Below, in pieces: positions 1-9,787 of a stretch of DNA of 64,000 nucleotides. This DNA is from Mycolicibacter sp. MU0083 (lineage in GTDB: Bacteria; Actinomycetota; Actinomycetes; Mycobacteriales; Mycobacteriaceae). The stretch's first letter is position 1, and each line of letters starts with the position of its first letter. Both the position numbers and the translations under genes were made by a program. The DNA is taken from contig NZ_OY726394.1 in assembly GCF_963378075.1 (NCBI RefSeq), positions 2,666,001 through 2,730,000 on the forward strand, given 5' to 3'. The notes below the pieces were generated by a model that saw only the letters and a program-made list of their open reading frames with translations, was not told where the DNA came from and did not search any database.

Positions 1-482
1 ATCCCGTCGACGATGCCCAGGGTGCCGTCGGCTTCGACCGGCACGTTCATGAACCAGTTGATGTTGGAGACCAGATCGCGTTTGCCGAGGCCGTGTTTGG
101 CGCCCTCGGCGAGGAAGTTCTCCACGCAGGCGTGCTGGTGCACGGTGTGGTGTCCGTAGCGCAGCGTGTTGGACTCCTGCGAGCAGGCTCCGCCGATGGT
201 GTCGTGGTTGCCGACGTCGTCGGCGACGACGGTCATCAGGGCGGTGCCGTCGGCGGCGCGCAGCACCGAACCGGTGGTCAGGAAGATGTTTCGCTGGGCG
301 GTGATGGTGGCCTGGGCGCTGTAGCGGCGGGTGTGGTCGTCGGCGTCGTAGAGCAGGCAGTCCACCGCCTGGTTACCGTGCAGATCGATGATCTGCAGGC
401 GCTGCCCGGCGCGCACCACCGCCGACCACGGCGAGCGGGCCGGCACCACCTCATCGGAGATCACCCGGCGCTGCTCGGTCAT
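1..482 (-). CDS. DUF1989 protein, UAAP1 / carboxyguanidine deiminase subunit (3' end off window)
   Basis: This is the N-terminal 160 codons of a DUF1989 protein of the type once called urea carboxylase-associated protein 1. Visible family motifs are GNQAVD, GGACSQESNTLRYG, ACVENFL and NWFMNVPV. In characterised systems the two DUF1989 proteins form the carboxyguanidine deiminase that acts between guanidine carboxylase and allophanate hydrolase, so guanidine serves as nitrogen source. The ATG overlaps the stop of the preceding DUF1989 gene in an ATGA arrangement, which implies translational coupling. About 50 residues of the usual length lie beyond the window edge, where the carboxylase and hydrolase genes would be expected. 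The family is certain; the guanidine role is inferred from the pair. Confidence 0.85.
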   Translation of the reverse strand, partial: MTEQRRVISDEVVPARSPWSAVVRAGQRLQIIDLHGNQAVDCLLYDADDHTRRYSAQATITAQRNIFLTTGSVLRAADGTALMTVVADDVGNHDTIGGACSQESNTLRYGHHTVHQHACVENFLAEGAKHGLGKRDLVSNINWFMNVPVEADGTLGIVDG

Positions 483-1237
483 GCTCGTTCCCCCGCTCCG
501 GCGGCCCATGCCGCCTCGGTGTTCTCCAGTGCCCGCAGGTATTCCGGGTCGTGGTTGATCGTGTTGCCCAGTTCGTCGCCCGCCCGCCAGCCGACGACGT
601 CCAGGGGTCCGGGTGTCGGATCGGGGTCCAGCGGGTGCGCGGTGTTGGCCACCGACAGCACCACCGGCAGATGGATCAGCAGATCGATCGCCGCCCCCGC
701 TCCCGCTGAGCCGGTGAATTCGAGTGCGCCACTGGCGGGTTCGACCCGGATTCCGCGGAACAGCGCGACCGAGGGTGCGACGTCGCGGATGTCCATGCCG
801 TGCTTCATCGCACCCAGCAGCAGCAGTTGCCGGCCGGTGTCGTCGGGACCGCAGATCAGGTCGTGGCGGTTGGAGGTGTCGGAGACGACGGTGGCCAGCA
901 CGCGGCCCTGATCGGACAGCAGCGGATGCCCGGCCCCCAGGTAGGCCTGCCAGGGGATCTTCATGGTGTCGGCGACGTTGAGCCGTTCCCAGGGCGCCTC
1001 GGCACGGTGCAGCAGCAGGTGCGCACAGGCGCCGCCGTCGACGTCGATGAGCCGGACGCGGCTGCCGCGGGCGAGCACCTTGGTGGCGTAGCCGTTCGGC
1101 GGGACCGATTCCGCCCAGACCACGGCCGCGGCATCGACGTCGCGGGGGGTCGCCGGGATGCGCATCGATGCGTGCTCGGCCTGGGCTCTGGCGTGGGAGC
1201 GTGCCCCCGTTGTGGAGTCGGTGCGTGCTTCGTCCAT
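479..1237 (-). CDS. DUF1989 protein, UAAP2 / carboxyguanidine deiminase subunit
   Basis: A 252-residue second DUF1989 protein, with the family motifs DVDGGACAHLLLH, ERLNVADTMKIPWQAYL and VVSDTSNRHDLICG. It is the first gene of the leftward operon and overlaps the next DUF1989 gene by 4 bp. The open frame continues upstream into the divergent regulator. I chose the ATG at 1237 because it sits just outside the regulator's promoter and the protein then has a typical length. The probable role is one half of carboxyguanidine deiminase in guanidine assimilation. The older label urea carboxylase-associated protein 2 refers to the same family. Confidence 0.85.
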   Translation of the reverse strand: MDEARTDSTTGARSHARAQAEHASMRIPATPRDVDAAAVVWAESVPPNGYATKVLARGSRVRLIDVDGGACAHLLLHRAEAPWERLNVADTMKIPWQAYLGAGHPLLSDQGRVLATVVSDTSNRHDLICGPDDTGRQLLLLGAMKHGMDIRDVAPSVALFRGIRVEPASGALEFTGSAGAGAAIDLLIHLPVVLSVANTAHPLDPDPTPGPLDVVGWRAGDELGNTINHDPEYLRALENTEAAWAAGAGERA

Positions 1238-1288
1238 GGTGGGGACGGTAGCATATTTCCTATCGACTGACAGATTAAGGAGCGCGGT
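1238..1288. promoter_or_regulatory. Divergent promoter/operator region between guanidine genes and TetR gene
   Basis: Only 51 bp separate the two divergent start codons. The segment holds an imperfect inverted repeat, CTATC-GACT-GACAG, at 1260-1273 (4 of 5 arm positions pair), a plausible operator for the adjacent TetR protein. An AAGGAG ribosome-binding site at 1277-1282 precedes the regulator's ATG. The gap is too short for a guanidine riboswitch. Binding is inferred, not shown. Confidence 0.45.
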
Positions 1289-1948
1289 ATGCAGGTTGAC
1301 CGGCGGGGACGTCCGCGACTGGTGGCATCTCGACGGCCCGGCCACAGCCCCCGCGACGAAATCCTCGATGCGGCAGCCGAGTTGTTCACCACCGTCGGCT
1401 ACGCGGCCACCTCGACTCGGCGCATCGCCGAGAGCGTCGGGATGCGGCAGGCCTCGCTGTATCACCATTTCGCCGCCAAGGACGACATCCTCGAGGCCCT
1501 GCTGGCCGGGACCGTCGAGGCCTCTGCGCAACTGGCGGCGGACCTGGTCGCCGAAGCCGGTCCCGGCGCGCCGCGCCTGCACACCCTCGTCGTCGCCGAT
1601 ACCGCACAGCTGTGCGGCGGGTCCTGGAATCTGGGCACCCTGTATCTGCTGCCGGAGCTCAACGTGGACCGCTTCGCCGAATTCCGTGCGCAACGCGATC
1701 GGTTGCGGGACCACTACCGCGAACTCTCCCGGGCGGTGATCGCCGACCACGACGGCCCGCTCGCCGCCGAGGACCTGCCGTTCCGCCTGGTGGAGGCGGT
1801 GATCAACCGCCGCTTGGACGACGGAACCTGTCCCCCGGACTATCCGTTCACCACCGCCGAGGCCGCGTTGCGGGTGCTGGGCTGTGCAAGCGGGTTCGCC
1901 GCGATGCGGGCATCGACCGCGACCCGATTGGGGCTGCCGCCGCAGTGA
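1289..1948 (+). CDS. TetR-family transcriptional regulator
   Basis: A 219-residue TetR-type repressor. The N-terminal helix-turn-helix occupies about residues 22-68 (ILDAAAELF, then TRRIAESVGM, then SLYHHFAAKDDIL), followed by an alpha-helical ligand domain with no recognisable specificity. It is transcribed away from the two DUF1989 genes, the usual arrangement for a local repressor, so guanidine or a pathway intermediate is a plausible inducer. The ATG is fixed by AAGGAG six bases upstream. It ends 12 bp from the convergent coaD gene. Confidence 0.85.
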   Translation: MQVDRRGRPRLVASRRPGHSPRDEILDAAAELFTTVGYAATSTRRIAESVGMRQASLYHHFAAKDDILEALLAGTVEASAQLAADLVAEAGPGAPRLHTLVVADTAQLCGGSWNLGTLYLLPELNVDRFAEFRAQRDRLRDHYRELSRAVIADHDGPLAAEDLPFRLVEAVINRRLDDGTCPPDYPFTTAEAALRVLGCASGFAAMRASTATRLGLPPQ

Positions 1949-1960
1949 CCGGTGGGCAGG

Positions 1961-2440
1961 TCAGCGGGCGGCCAGTTTGGCGGCCAGCCGCCGGTTCACC
2001 GGGTCCGGCAACAGGTCCGAGACATCCCCGCCCATCGAGGCGACCTCCTTGGCCAGCGACGACGACACGAACGAATACCGCGGGCTGGTCGCCACGAAAA
2101 ACGTGTCGACTCCGGCGATGTGCTTGTTCATCTGCGCCATCTGCAGCTCGTACTCGAAGTCGGTGCCGGTGCGCAGTCCCTTGACGATCGCGGTCAGGCC
2201 CCGCTCCCGGACGAAGTCGACCACCAGGCCGCGGCCGGACTCCGCGCGCACGTTCGGCAGATGCGCGGTGGCCTCGGTGATCATCTCGAGGCGCTCCTCC
2301 AGACTGAACATGCCCTGCTTGGAAGGATTGACCAGGACGGCGGCCACCACCTCGTCGAACTGGGCGGCCGCGCGCTCCAGGATGTCGATGTGTCCCAACG
2401 TCACCGGGTCGAAGGACCCCGGGCATAGCGCGCCACTCAT
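1961..2440 (-). CDS. coaD: Phosphopantetheine adenylyltransferase
   Basis: Catalyses the fourth step of coenzyme A synthesis: transfer of AMP from ATP to 4'-phosphopantetheine, giving dephospho-CoA and pyrophosphate. The 159-residue length is typical. The nucleotidyltransferase signature [10 protein letters not shown] is at residues 8-17, and the C-terminal ATP-site motif appears as [11 protein letters not shown] near residue 125. It lies downstream of rsmD on the same strand, the common actinobacterial rsmD-coaD pair. The ATG at 2440 directly gives the family N-terminus [12 protein letters not shown]. Confidence 0.97.
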   Translation of the reverse strand: MSGALCPGSFDPVTLGHIDILERAAAQFDEVVAAVLVNPSKQGMFSLEERLEMITEATAHLPNVRAESGRGLVVDFVRERGLTAIVKGLRTGTDFEYELQMAQMNKHIAGVDTFFVATSPRYSFVSSSLAKEVASMGGDVSDLLPDPVNRRLAAKLAAR

Positions 2441-2463
2441 AACTGACGACGCTAGCAGTCGGG

Positions 2464-3018
2464 CTACGCCAGCTCCGCCAGCTCCAACCGGGTGTCGCCG
2501 TAGCGCCGCGACGGCCAGACCTCCCAGCCCGTCGGCCAGCTCACCTGCGGGCTGGACGCGGCCCGTTCGATCATCACGACGGTGCCCTGCTGCGCCCAGC
2601 CACCGGCGGTCAACAGTCCCGGCAGCGCATCGATGTCGGCGGGGCCGACGTCGTATGGCGGGTCGGCCAGCACCAGATCTGCCGGCGCCGTGGCGCCGCC
2701 GGTCAGCACCGCGGCCACGGTGCCGCGGCGCAGCGTCGCGCCGGGCAGGCCCAGCGCGGCGATGTTGGCGGCCAGCACATCTGCGGCGCGGCGGTCGGAT
2801 TCGACGAACACCGCCGTCGCCGCACCCCGCGACAGCGCCTCCAGGCCCAGTGCACCCGACCCGGCGTAGAGGTCCAGCACCGCCATCCCGTCCAGGTCCA
2901 GGCGGGCCTCCAGCACGTTGAACAGTGCCTCCCGTACCCGGTCGGTGGTCGGCCGGGTTCCGCGCGGCGGCACCGCGATCCGCCGGCCACCGGCCAGCCC
3001 CGAGACGATGCGAGTCAG
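2464..3018 (-). CDS. rsmD: 16S rRNA (guanine966-N2)-methyltransferase RsmD
   Basis: An SAM-dependent methyltransferase for guanine 966 of 16S rRNA, 184 residues. Motif I ([16 protein letters not shown]) is at about residues 47-62 and the catalytic motif IV appears as LADPPYD near residue 120. Homologues start with MTRI; here that position is CTG, giving CTG-ACT-CGC, and the CTG overlaps the pyc stop codon by three bases (CTGA). No in-frame ATG, GTG or TTG lies close upstream; the next candidates would add tens of unrelated arginine-rich residues. I therefore place the start at CTG 3018, with translation coupled to pyc. A sequencing error or true CTG initiation cannot be told apart here. Confidence 0.85.
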   Translation of the reverse strand: MTRIVSGLAGGRRIAVPPRGTRPTTDRVREALFNVLEARLDLDGMAVLDLYAGSGALGLEALSRGAATAVFVESDRRAADVLAANIAALGLPGATLRRGTVAAVLTGGATAPADLVLADPPYDVGPADIDALPGLLTAGGWAQQGTVVMIERAASSPQVSWPTGWEVWPSRRYGDTRLELAELA

Positions 3019-6000
3019 TTCAACACCACCAGCAGGTCGCCGCCCTCGACCTGCGCGGTGGCGGCGACGGCCACCCGGGCCACCGTGCCGTCGGTCGGTG
3101 CGGTGATGGCGGCCTCCATCTTCATCGCCTCGATGGTGGCGACGGTCTGCCCGGCGGTCACCCGATCGCCCTCGGCCACCCCGACGGTGACCACGCCGGC
3201 GAACGGCGCGGCGACGTGACCGGGCTTGGTGCGGTCGGCCTTCTCGGCCACCGGTACGTCGCTGGCGATGCTGCGGTCGCGCACCTCCACCGGACGCAAC
3301 TGACCGTTGATGATGCACATCACGGTGCGCACGCCGCGCTCGTCCGGCTCCGAGATGGCCTGCAGGCCGATGAGCAGTTCGACTCCGCGCTCGAGCCTGA
3401 CGCGGTGTTCCTCGCCTTGGCGCAGACCGTAGAAGAACTGGTTGGCCGACAGTCGAGAGAGGTCACCGTAGAGCTCGCGATGGATTTCGAATTCCTTTGT
3501 CGGGCCGGGGAACAAGAGATGGTTCAAGCGGGCCCGACGTTCCGGTCCGGGCCGTGCCAGCACGGCCTCGTCGTCGGCCGACAGCTGCTGCATCTCGCGA
3601 GCCGACCCGCGGCCGGCCAACGCCTTGGTGCGCAGCGGCTCCGGCCAACCACCGGCCGGGTCACCCAGTTCGCCGCGCAGGAAACCGATCACCGAATCCG
3701 GGATGTCGACACGGGACGGGTCGGCGGCGAACTCCTGCGCGCTGACCCCCGCACCGACCAGCGCCAGTGCCAGATCCCCGACCACCTTCGAACTCGGTGT
3801 GACCTTGATCAGCCGGCCCAGGACGGCATCCGCGTCGGCATAGTTGGCCTCGACGTCCTCGAACCGGTCGGCCAGACCGAGCGCCTTGGCCTGCTGGTGC
3901 AGGTTGGACAGTTGCCCACCGGGAATCTCATGGTGATACACCCGCCCGGTCGGCGCGGCGAGCCCGGATTCGAACGGCGCGTACACCTTTCGCAACGCCT
4001 CCCAGTAGGGTTCCAGGTCGCCGACGGCATCCAGTGATATCCCGGTGTCGTAATCGGTCTGGGCGGCCGCCGCGATGATCGAGCTCAGGGCCGGCTGGCT
4101 GGTGGTGCCGGCCAGGGGTGCGGCGGCGCCGTCGACGGCATCCGCCCCGGCCTGCCAGGCCGCCGCGTAGCTGGCCAACTGTCCGCCGGCGGTGTCGTGG
4201 GTGTGCACGTGGATCGGCAGGTCGAAGCGGCTACGCAGCGCGCTCACCAACGTGGTGGCCGCCGCCGGCCGCAGCAGCCCGGCCATGTCCTTGATGGCCA
4301 GCACATGCGCGCCGGCGTCCACGATCTGCTCGGCGAGCCGCAGATAGTAGTCCAGGGTGTAGAGGTTCTCCGCCGGGCTGGTCAGATTCCCGGTGTAACA
4401 CATGGCGACTTCGGCTACCGCGCCACCGGTTTCGCGGACCGCGTCGATGGCGGGCAGCATCGAGTCGACGTTGTTGAGCGCGTCGAAGATCCGGAAGATG
4501 TCGATGCCGGTTGCCGCGGCCTCTTCCACGAACGCCGAGGTGACCGACTCCGGATAGGGGGTGTAGCCGACGGTGTTGCGACCCCGCAGCAGCATCTGCA
4601 GGCAGATGTTCGGCAGCGCTTCGCGCAGCGCGGCCAGCCGCTCCCAGGGATCTTCCTTCAAAAACCGCAGTGCCACATCGTAAGTCGCCCCGCCCCAGCA
4701 TTCCACCGACAGCAGTTCCGGCATGGTGTGGGCCACATACGGCGCCACCTTCACCAGGCCGCTGGTACGCACCCGGGTGGCCAGCAGGGACTGGTGGGCG
4801 TCACGGAAGGTGGTGTCGGTGATTCGCAGGCCCGGCGATTCCCGCAGCCAGCGGGCAAAACCCTCCGGACCGAGTTCGGTCAGGCGCTGCTTGGATCCGG
4901 CCGGTGGCGGGACCGAGAAGTCCACCTCGGGCAGCTTGTCCCGCGGGTACACCGTGGTCGGCCGGGTGCCGTGCGGGCTGTTGACGGTGATGTCGGCCAG
5001 GTAGTTCAAGATCTTGGTGCCCCGGTCGGCCGAGGAACGTGCGGTCAGCAGCTGCGGACGCTCGTCGATGAACGACGTGGTGATGCGGCCGGCGGAGAAA
5101 TCCGGGTCGTCGAGCACGGCCTGCAGGAACGAGATGTTGGTGGCCACCCCGCGGATCCGGAACTCCGCGATGGCGCGGCGCGCGCGATTGACCGCGGTGG
5201 GGAAATCCCGGCCCCGGCAGGTCAGCTTGACCAGCATCGAGTCGAAATGGGCACTGATCTCCGCCCCCAGGTTGGTGCCGCCGTCGAGCCGGATCCCGGC
5301 CCCGCCGGGGCTGCGGTATGCGGTGATCTTGCCGGTGTCGGGCCGGAATCCGTTGGCCGGGTCCTCGGTGGTGATCCGGCACTGCAGCGCGGCACCGTGC
5401 ACCTCGATCGAGTCCTGGGACAGGCCCAGATCCGCCAGCGATTCCCCGGCCGCGATCCGCAACTGCGACGACACCAGGTCGACGTCGGTGATCTCCTCGG
5501 TGACGGTGTGCTCCACCTGGATACGCGGGTTCATCTCGATGAATACGTGGTGGCCGCGTTCGTCGAGCAGGAACTCCACGGTGCCGGCGCAGGTGTAACC
5601 GATGTGCCGTGCGAACGCGACCGCGTCGGCGCAGATCTTCGCCCGCAACGCCGAGTCCAGGTTGGGCGCCGGTGCCAGTTCGACGACCTTCTGATGGCGA
5701 CGCTGCACGCTGCAGTCACGCTCGTAGAGGTGGATCACGTTGCCGTGGGTGTCGGCCAGGATCTGCACCTCGATGTGGCGCGGATTGAGCACGGCCTGCT
5801 CGAGGTAGACCGTGGGGTCGCCGAACGCCGAATCCGCTTCACGACTGGCGGCCTCGATCGCTTCGGCCAGCGCGTCGATGTCGGCGACCCGGCGCATTCC
5901 CCGCCCGCCGCCGCCGGCGACGGCCTTGACGAACAGCGGGAAGGTCATCCGGTCCGCCGCGGCGAGCAGTTCGGGCACCGATGCCGACGGCTCCGACGAC

Positions 6001-6398
6001 GACAGCACCGGCAGTCCGGCCTCGCGTGCGGCCGCCACGGCACGGGACTTGTTGCCGGTCAGGGCCAACACGGCCGCGCTGGGGCCTACGAAGGTGATTC
6101 CCGCGTCCGCGCACGCCTGCGCCAGTTGTGGATTCTCGGACAAGAAGCCGTAGCCCGGGTAGACCGCGTCGGCCCCGCATCGCACCGCTGTCCCGACGAT
6201 CTCGTCCACCGACAGGTAGGCGCGCACCGGATGGCCTTCGTCACCGATCTGATAAGACTCGTCGGCCTTGAGCCGGTGCAGCGAATTTCGGTCCTCGTAC
6301 GGGTAGACGGCGACGGTGCCCACCCCGAGTTCGCAGGCGGCCCGGAACGCACGGACAGCGATCTCCCCGCGGTTCGCCACCAACACTTTGGAGATCAC
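3015..6398 (-). CDS. pyc: Pyruvate carboxylase
   Basis: A biotin enzyme that makes oxaloacetate from pyruvate, bicarbonate and ATP (anaplerosis). It is a single 1127-residue chain, the length I recall for the M. tuberculosis enzyme. Order of domains: biotin carboxylase (starts [17 protein letters not shown], with the glycine-rich [11 protein letters not shown] loop and [15 protein letters not shown]), carboxyltransferase ([15 protein letters not shown] and the metal-site HTHDTAGGQ), and a C-terminal biotinyl domain with EAMKMEA, the biotinylated lysine being residue 1093. The GTG at 6398, preceded by AGGGG, gives the family N-terminus; another GTG two codons upstream is possible. It is 8 bp downstream of the VKOR gene and overlaps rsmD. 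Confidence 0.97.
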   Translation of the reverse strand: MISKVLVANRGEIAVRAFRAACELGVGTVAVYPYEDRNSLHRLKADESYQIGDEGHPVRAYLSVDEIVGTAVRCGADAVYPGYGFLSENPQLAQACADAGITFVGPSAAVLALTGNKSRAVAAAREAGLPVLSSSEPSASVPELLAAADRMTFPLFVKAVAGGGGRGMRRVADIDALAEAIEAASREADSAFGDPTVYLEQAVLNPRHIEVQILADTHGNVIHLYERDCSVQRRHQKVVELAPAPNLDSALRAKICADAVAFARHIGYTCAGTVEFLLDERGHHVFIEMNPRIQVEHTVTEEITDVDLVSSQLRIAAGESLADLGLSQDSIEVHGAALQCRITTEDPANGFRPDTGKITAYRSPGGAGIRLDGGTNLGAEISAHFDSMLVKLTCRGRDFPTAVNRARRAIAEFRIRGVATNISFLQAVLDDPDFSAGRITTSFIDERPQLLTARSSADRGTKILNYLADITVNSPHGTRPTTVYPRDKLPEVDFSVPPPAGSKQRLTELGPEGFARWLRESPGLRITDTTFRDAHQSLLATRVRTSGLVKVAPYVAHTMPELLSVECWGGATYDVALRFLKEDPWERLAALREALPNICLQMLLRGRNTVGYTPYPESVTSAFVEEAAATGIDIFRIFDALNNVDSMLPAIDAVRETGGAVAEVAMCYTGNLTSPAENLYTLDYYLRLAEQIVDAGAHVLAIKDMAGLLRPAAATTLVSALRSRFDLPIHVHTHDTAGGQLASYAAAWQAGADAVDGAAAPLAGTTSQPALSSIIAAAAQTDYDTGISLDAVGDLEPYWEALRKVYAPFESGLAAPTGRVYHHEIPGGQLSNLHQQAKALGLADRFEDVEANYADADAVLGRLIKVTPSSKVVGDLALALVGAGVSAQEFAADPSRVDIPDSVIGFLRGELGDPAGGWPEPLRTKALAGRGSAREMQQLSADDEAVLARPGPERRARLNHLLFPGPTKEFEIHRELYGDLSRLSANQFFYGLRQGEEHRVRLERGVELLIGLQAISEPDERGVRTVMCIINGQLRPVEVRDRSIASDVPVAEKADRTKPGHVAAPFAGVVTVGVAEGDRVTAGQTVATIEAMKMEAAITAPTDGTVARVAVAATAQVEGGDLLVVLN

Positions 6399-6406
6399 AT
6401 CCACCC

Positions 6407-7018
6407 CTACAACAGCGTTATCCAGTAATCCTGAAACCGAATGAATATCAACAGGAATAGCGCAATAAACCATAACGCAGCCAACGTCCACCGCCAGCGG
6501 TGCAAATGCTGCAAATTCTTGTGTATATCTGCGGGCTCGAATGCCAGTGCTGCGAAGATCACCAGCAGGCACAGCGTCACCGCCCAGACCACCATGCAGT
6601 ACGGGCACAGTGCGCCGATCCGGTACAGACTCTGGAAGATCAGCCAGTGCACGAAGCCCGCCCCGGCCGCGGTGCCGATCGCCAGACCGCCCCAATACCA
6701 CCGCGGCAGTGCGACATCGGCGACGGCCAGCACCCCGGTGACGACCACGACGGTGAACGCGACGATCCCCATCAGCGGGTTGGGGAAACCGAACACCGAA
6801 GCCTGAGGGGTCACCATCACCGACCCGCAGGACAGCACCGGGTTGAGGTTGCAGGAGGGCACGTACCCGGAGTCGAGCAGCAGCTGGATCTTCTCGACGG
6901 TCAGCGTGACCGACGCGCCCAGCCCGATCAGTCCGCCGACCAGGATCGCCCAGGACCGCGATGCCGATACCGGCACCGCCCGGGCCGGCGGTGCGACCGC
7001 CTCGTCGGCGACGGTCAC
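6407..7018 (-). CDS. Vitamin K epoxide reductase (VKOR)-family membrane protein
   Basis: A 203-residue integral membrane protein with about five hydrophobic segments. It has the VKOR redox centre CPYC at residues 138-141 and an upstream loop cysteine pair in CNLNPVLSC. Bacterial VKOR reoxidises DsbA-like proteins, passing electrons to quinone. Its gene starts with GTG overlapping (GTGA) the stop of the DsbA-like gene immediately upstream, so the oxidant and its partner are co-translated. It corresponds to Rv2968c in gene order. It acts in the cytoplasmic membrane in oxidative folding of exported proteins. Confidence 0.93.
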   Translation of the reverse strand: MTVADEAVAPPARAVPVSASRSWAILVGGLIGLGASVTLTVEKIQLLLDSGYVPSCNLNPVLSCGSVMVTPQASVFGFPNPLMGIVAFTVVVVTGVLAVADVALPRWYWGGLAIGTAAGAGFVHWLIFQSLYRIGALCPYCMVVWAVTLCLLVIFAALAFEPADIHKNLQHLHRWRWTLAALWFIALFLLIFIRFQDYWITLL

Positions 7019-7767
7019 GACCCCTGCGCCGGAGCGTCCATCCCCGGAACGTCGCCGACGATCTCACGGATCTTCGCCACCAGGGCCTCCGGAGTCGACG
7101 GGGTGTAGTCCTCACCGTTGATGCGCAGGGTGGGCGTGCCGTGGATGCCGCTGGCCGCGACCATGCCGCCGACCATCTTGAGGTACTTGCCGCTGTTGAT
7201 GCAGGCCGGAACGGTGCCTCCGGCACCGGCCTGGCGGGCCAGCTCGATCAGGCGTGCGTTGTCGGGGAAGCTGAGGTCCATCTCGTCGGGCTGCAGTTCC
7301 TTGGTGTAGAGCGCGGTGTGGAACCGTCGGAAGGCGTCGTTGCTCTCGTCGGCGACGCAGTAGGCCGCCGCACCGGCCCGCTTCGAGTAGTCATCGCGGC
7401 CGGAGACGATCGCGACCATGTGGTAGTCGGCGGCGATCGCCCCGCTGTCGATCAGGCGCGACACCGTCGGCCCGAACGCGCGCTCCAGGTTGCCGCACGC
7501 CGGGCAGAGGAAGTCCTCGTAGAACGTGACGACGGCCTTGGGTTCGTCGGTGCCGTCCTTGGTGACCAGCTTGCTCGACGTCACCCGGATGCCCTCGCCG
7601 GCGTCGGCGGCCACCTTGCCGTGCTTGCCGTTCCAGACGATCCAGCCCAGCAATCCGACCGCGAAGACCACCACGATCGCCACGAGGCCGATCTGCGTGG
7701 CGAGGTTGCGTTTGTTGTCGCCGGCCCTCAAGCCGGAGGAACCGGGGCGTTTGGGTTTGCTGGCCAC
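7015..7767 (-). CDS. DsbA-like thioredoxin-fold protein, membrane anchored
   Basis: A 250-residue protein with a short basic cytoplasmic N-terminus, one transmembrane anchor (about residues 22-46) and an extracytoplasmic thioredoxin/DsbA domain with active site CPAC (Cys88 and Cys91). The cis-proline loop is seen in GIHGTPTLRING. It probably introduces disulfides into exported proteins and is recycled by the VKOR protein encoded next. The GTG at 7767 (start VASKPKRPG) is preceded by a GAGGA ribosome-binding site; a much longer open frame upstream is not supported. It corresponds to Rv2969c in gene order. Confidence 0.92.
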   Translation of the reverse strand: MASKPKRPGSSGLRAGDNKRNLATQIGLVAIVVVFAVGLLGWIVWNGKHGKVAADAGEGIRVTSSKLVTKDGTDEPKAVVTFYEDFLCPACGNLERAFGPTVSRLIDSGAIAADYHMVAIVSGRDDYSKRAGAAAYCVADESNDAFRRFHTALYTKELQPDEMDLSFPDNARLIELARQAGAGGTVPACINSGKYLKMVGGMVAASGIHGTPTLRINGEDYTPSTPEALVAKIREIVGDVPGMDAPAQGS

Positions 7768-7832
7768 AGTCGCTTGATCCTCGTGTTCGATGGGTCGTTT
7801 GCGGTTCAGACTACCGGCGTGGGTCACCGGCC

Positions 7833-8942
7833 TCAGCTGCGGCTGAGATGGGCCCGAAGCGCCGAGATCAACTCGGTGGTCGCGGTGGCGCAACCACCGC
7901 CGAGCGGGAACAGGTTGATGAACCCGTGGGTCAGCGACCGCATGCGTCGCAGGTCGACGACGACGCCGGCCTGCCGCAACGCCACGGCGAACTGTTCGCC
8001 TTCGTCGCGCAGTGGGTCGAATCCCGCGATCGCGACCACCGCGGGGGGCAATTCGGACAGGTCGGCGGCCCGCAGCGGCGAGACCCGGGGATCGGTCGGC
8101 TCGAGCTCGGAGCGGCCCACGTACTGGTCGCTGAACCAGTCCATGTCGTGTTTGGTCAGCAGGAAGCCGTCCGCGAACAGGGTGCGGGAGCGGGTCTCGG
8201 CGGCCTGGTCGGTCACCGGGTAGATCAGCCATTGCAGAATCGGCGCCGGGCCGCCGTCGTCGCGCGCCCGCAGCGCCACCGCGGCCGCCAGATTGCCGCC
8301 CGCACTGTCGCCGCCGACCGCGACCCGGCCGGGAATGCCGCCCAGTTCGGCGGCGTGGTCGCAGGCCCAGCGAAACGCCGCGTAGGCGTCGTCCAGCGCG
8401 GCCGGGGCGGGATGCTCGGGCGCCAGCCGGTAGTCGATCGACAGCACCGCGATGTCGGCGTCGCGGCAGGTGAGCCGGCACACCGCGTCATGGGTCTCCA
8501 GGTCACCGACCACGAATCCCCCACCGTGATAGAAGACCAGCACCGGCCGGGCCGAATCGCCCGATCCGGCCGGTCGGTAGAGCCGGGCACCGAGGTCACC
8601 GGCCGGGCCGGGCAGCGTCAGGTCGCGGGTTTCGACGTGGATGTCGGGACCGCTGAGACCGGCCATCAGCCGCAGCAGTTGTGCCCGGGACGCGACGGCG
8701 TCGTCGCCGGTCACCAGGCCGTCGATGCCCATGGCCTGCTGCCCGGCCAGCGACAGGCGCAGCGTCGGATCCAAGGTGTTGCCCTCGATGCTTATCCCCC
8801 GGCCACCGGTCAGCAGTCGTTGCACGCCGATCGGCAGCATCGGCATGGCCTTCATCCCGACGGTCAGGGCGGTGTTCTGCAGTCGGCCGGCCCACTGCGC
8901 CCGTGCGCTGGAACCCGCGCCACCTGGCAGACTTCCGGACAT
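7833..8942 (-). CDS. lipN: Alpha/beta-hydrolase esterase/lipase of the HSL family (LipN-like)
   Basis: A 369-residue hormone-sensitive-lipase-type esterase. The oxyanion motif HGGG is at residues 139-142, the nucleophile elbow GDSAGG has Ser213, and the C-terminal acid and histidine lie in FDPLRDEGE and LTHGF. It matches LipN (Rv2970c) in order and, as remembered, in sequence, including GNTLDPT and the SLTHGF region. The ATG at 8942 gives the expected N-terminal length. Its start codon overlaps the divergent aldo-keto reductase start at 8941, sharing CATG, so one of the two probably begins elsewhere or both use leaderless mRNA. The physiological substrate is unknown. Confidence 0.88.
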   Translation of the reverse strand: MSGSLPGGAGSSARAQWAGRLQNTALTVGMKAMPMLPIGVQRLLTGGRGISIEGNTLDPTLRLSLAGQQAMGIDGLVTGDDAVASRAQLLRLMAGLSGPDIHVETRDLTLPGPAGDLGARLYRPAGSGDSARPVLVFYHGGGFVVGDLETHDAVCRLTCRDADIAVLSIDYRLAPEHPAPAALDDAYAAFRWACDHAAELGGIPGRVAVGGDSAGGNLAAAVALRARDDGGPAPILQWLIYPVTDQAAETRSRTLFADGFLLTKHDMDWFSDQYVGRSELEPTDPRVSPLRAADLSELPPAVVAIAGFDPLRDEGEQFAVALRQAGVVVDLRRMRSLTHGFINLFPLGGGCATATTELISALRAHLSRS

Positions 8943-9786
8943 GGCTGCTGAAGACGACTTACGCTCGGTCACGCTCAACGACGGTAATTCCATCCCTCGC
9001 CTCGGTTTCGGGGTTTACAAGATTTCGCCCGCCGACGCCGAACGGGCGGTGGGCACCGCACTCGAGGCCGGCTATCGGCACATCGACACCGCTGCGCTGT
9101 ACGGCAACGAGCGCGAGGTGGGCCGGGCCGTCACGGCGTCGGGACTGCCGCGCCGGGAAGTCTATGTGGTCACCAAGGTGTGGAACGCCGACCAGGGCTA
9201 CGACTCCACCCTGACGGCGTTCGAGGCGAGCATGGACCGCCTCGGCCTGGATTATCTGGACCTTTACCTGATCCATTGGCCGCTGCCGGCCCGGGGCAAG
9301 TTCGTCGAGACCTTCCGGGCGCTGGCCCACCTGCGTGACCAGGGCCGGATCCGGTCGATCGGGGTGAGCAACTTCGCGCCCGAGCACCTCGAGGTCCTCA
9401 TCGACTCGACCGGGATCGTGCCGGTGGTCAACCAGGTCGAACTGCACCCCCGGTTCAGCCAGGCCGAACTGCGTGCGGTGCACGCCCGCCTGGGGATCGC
9501 CACCGAGGCGTGGGCCCCACTGGGACAGGGTTCGCTGCTGGCACATCCGAGTGTCGCCGAGGTCGCGCGGCGCTGCGGCAAGACGCCGGCGCAGGTGTTG
9601 ATTAGGTGGCATATCCAATTGGGTAATATCGTGATACCGAAATCGGTGCACCCGGAGCGCATCGTCGGCAACTTCGAGGTCTTCGACTTCGAACTCGGTG
9701 CATCGGAGATGTCCGCGATATCCTCGCTCGACGACGGCGCCCGATTGGGTCCGGATCCACGAGTATTCGATTACACAGGTAGGTGA
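8941..9786 (+). CDS. Aldo/keto reductase (first of tandem pair)
   Basis: A 281-residue NADPH-dependent aldo-keto reductase. The catalytic tetrad is complete: Asp49 (HIDT), Tyr54 (LYGNE), Lys79 (VTKVW) and His112 (LIHW); the C-terminal cofactor motif [10 protein letters not shown] is present. It is a paralogue of the next gene, with catalytic residues at identical positions, so the pair arose by tandem duplication. Its stop is 1 bp before the next ATG. The ATG at 8941 shares two bases with the divergent lipN start. The likely role is carbonyl detoxification, for example of methylglyoxal; the substrate cannot be read from sequence. Confidence 0.88.
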   Translation: MAAEDDLRSVTLNDGNSIPRLGFGVYKISPADAERAVGTALEAGYRHIDTAALYGNEREVGRAVTASGLPRREVYVVTKVWNADQGYDSTLTAFEASMDRLGLDYLDLYLIHWPLPARGKFVETFRALAHLRDQGRIRSIGVSNFAPEHLEVLIDSTGIVPVVNQVELHPRFSQAELRAVHARLGIATEAWAPLGQGSLLAHPSVAEVARRCGKTPAQVLIRWHIQLGNIVIPKSVHPERIVGNFEVFDFELGASEMSAISSLDDGARLGPDPRVFDYTGR

Positions 9787-9787
9787 A

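Noticed and set aside
1238..1288. Guanidine riboswitch upstream of the DUF1989 genes
   Set aside because: The gap is 51 bp, too short for the known guanidine aptamers plus promoter.
4197..6428. A 743-codon open frame antisense to pyc, and similar long antisense frames over ectD-leuB (35872-38220) and recG
   Set aside because: High-GC third-position bias leaves antisense frames open; the sense genes are unmistakable and these frames match nothing.
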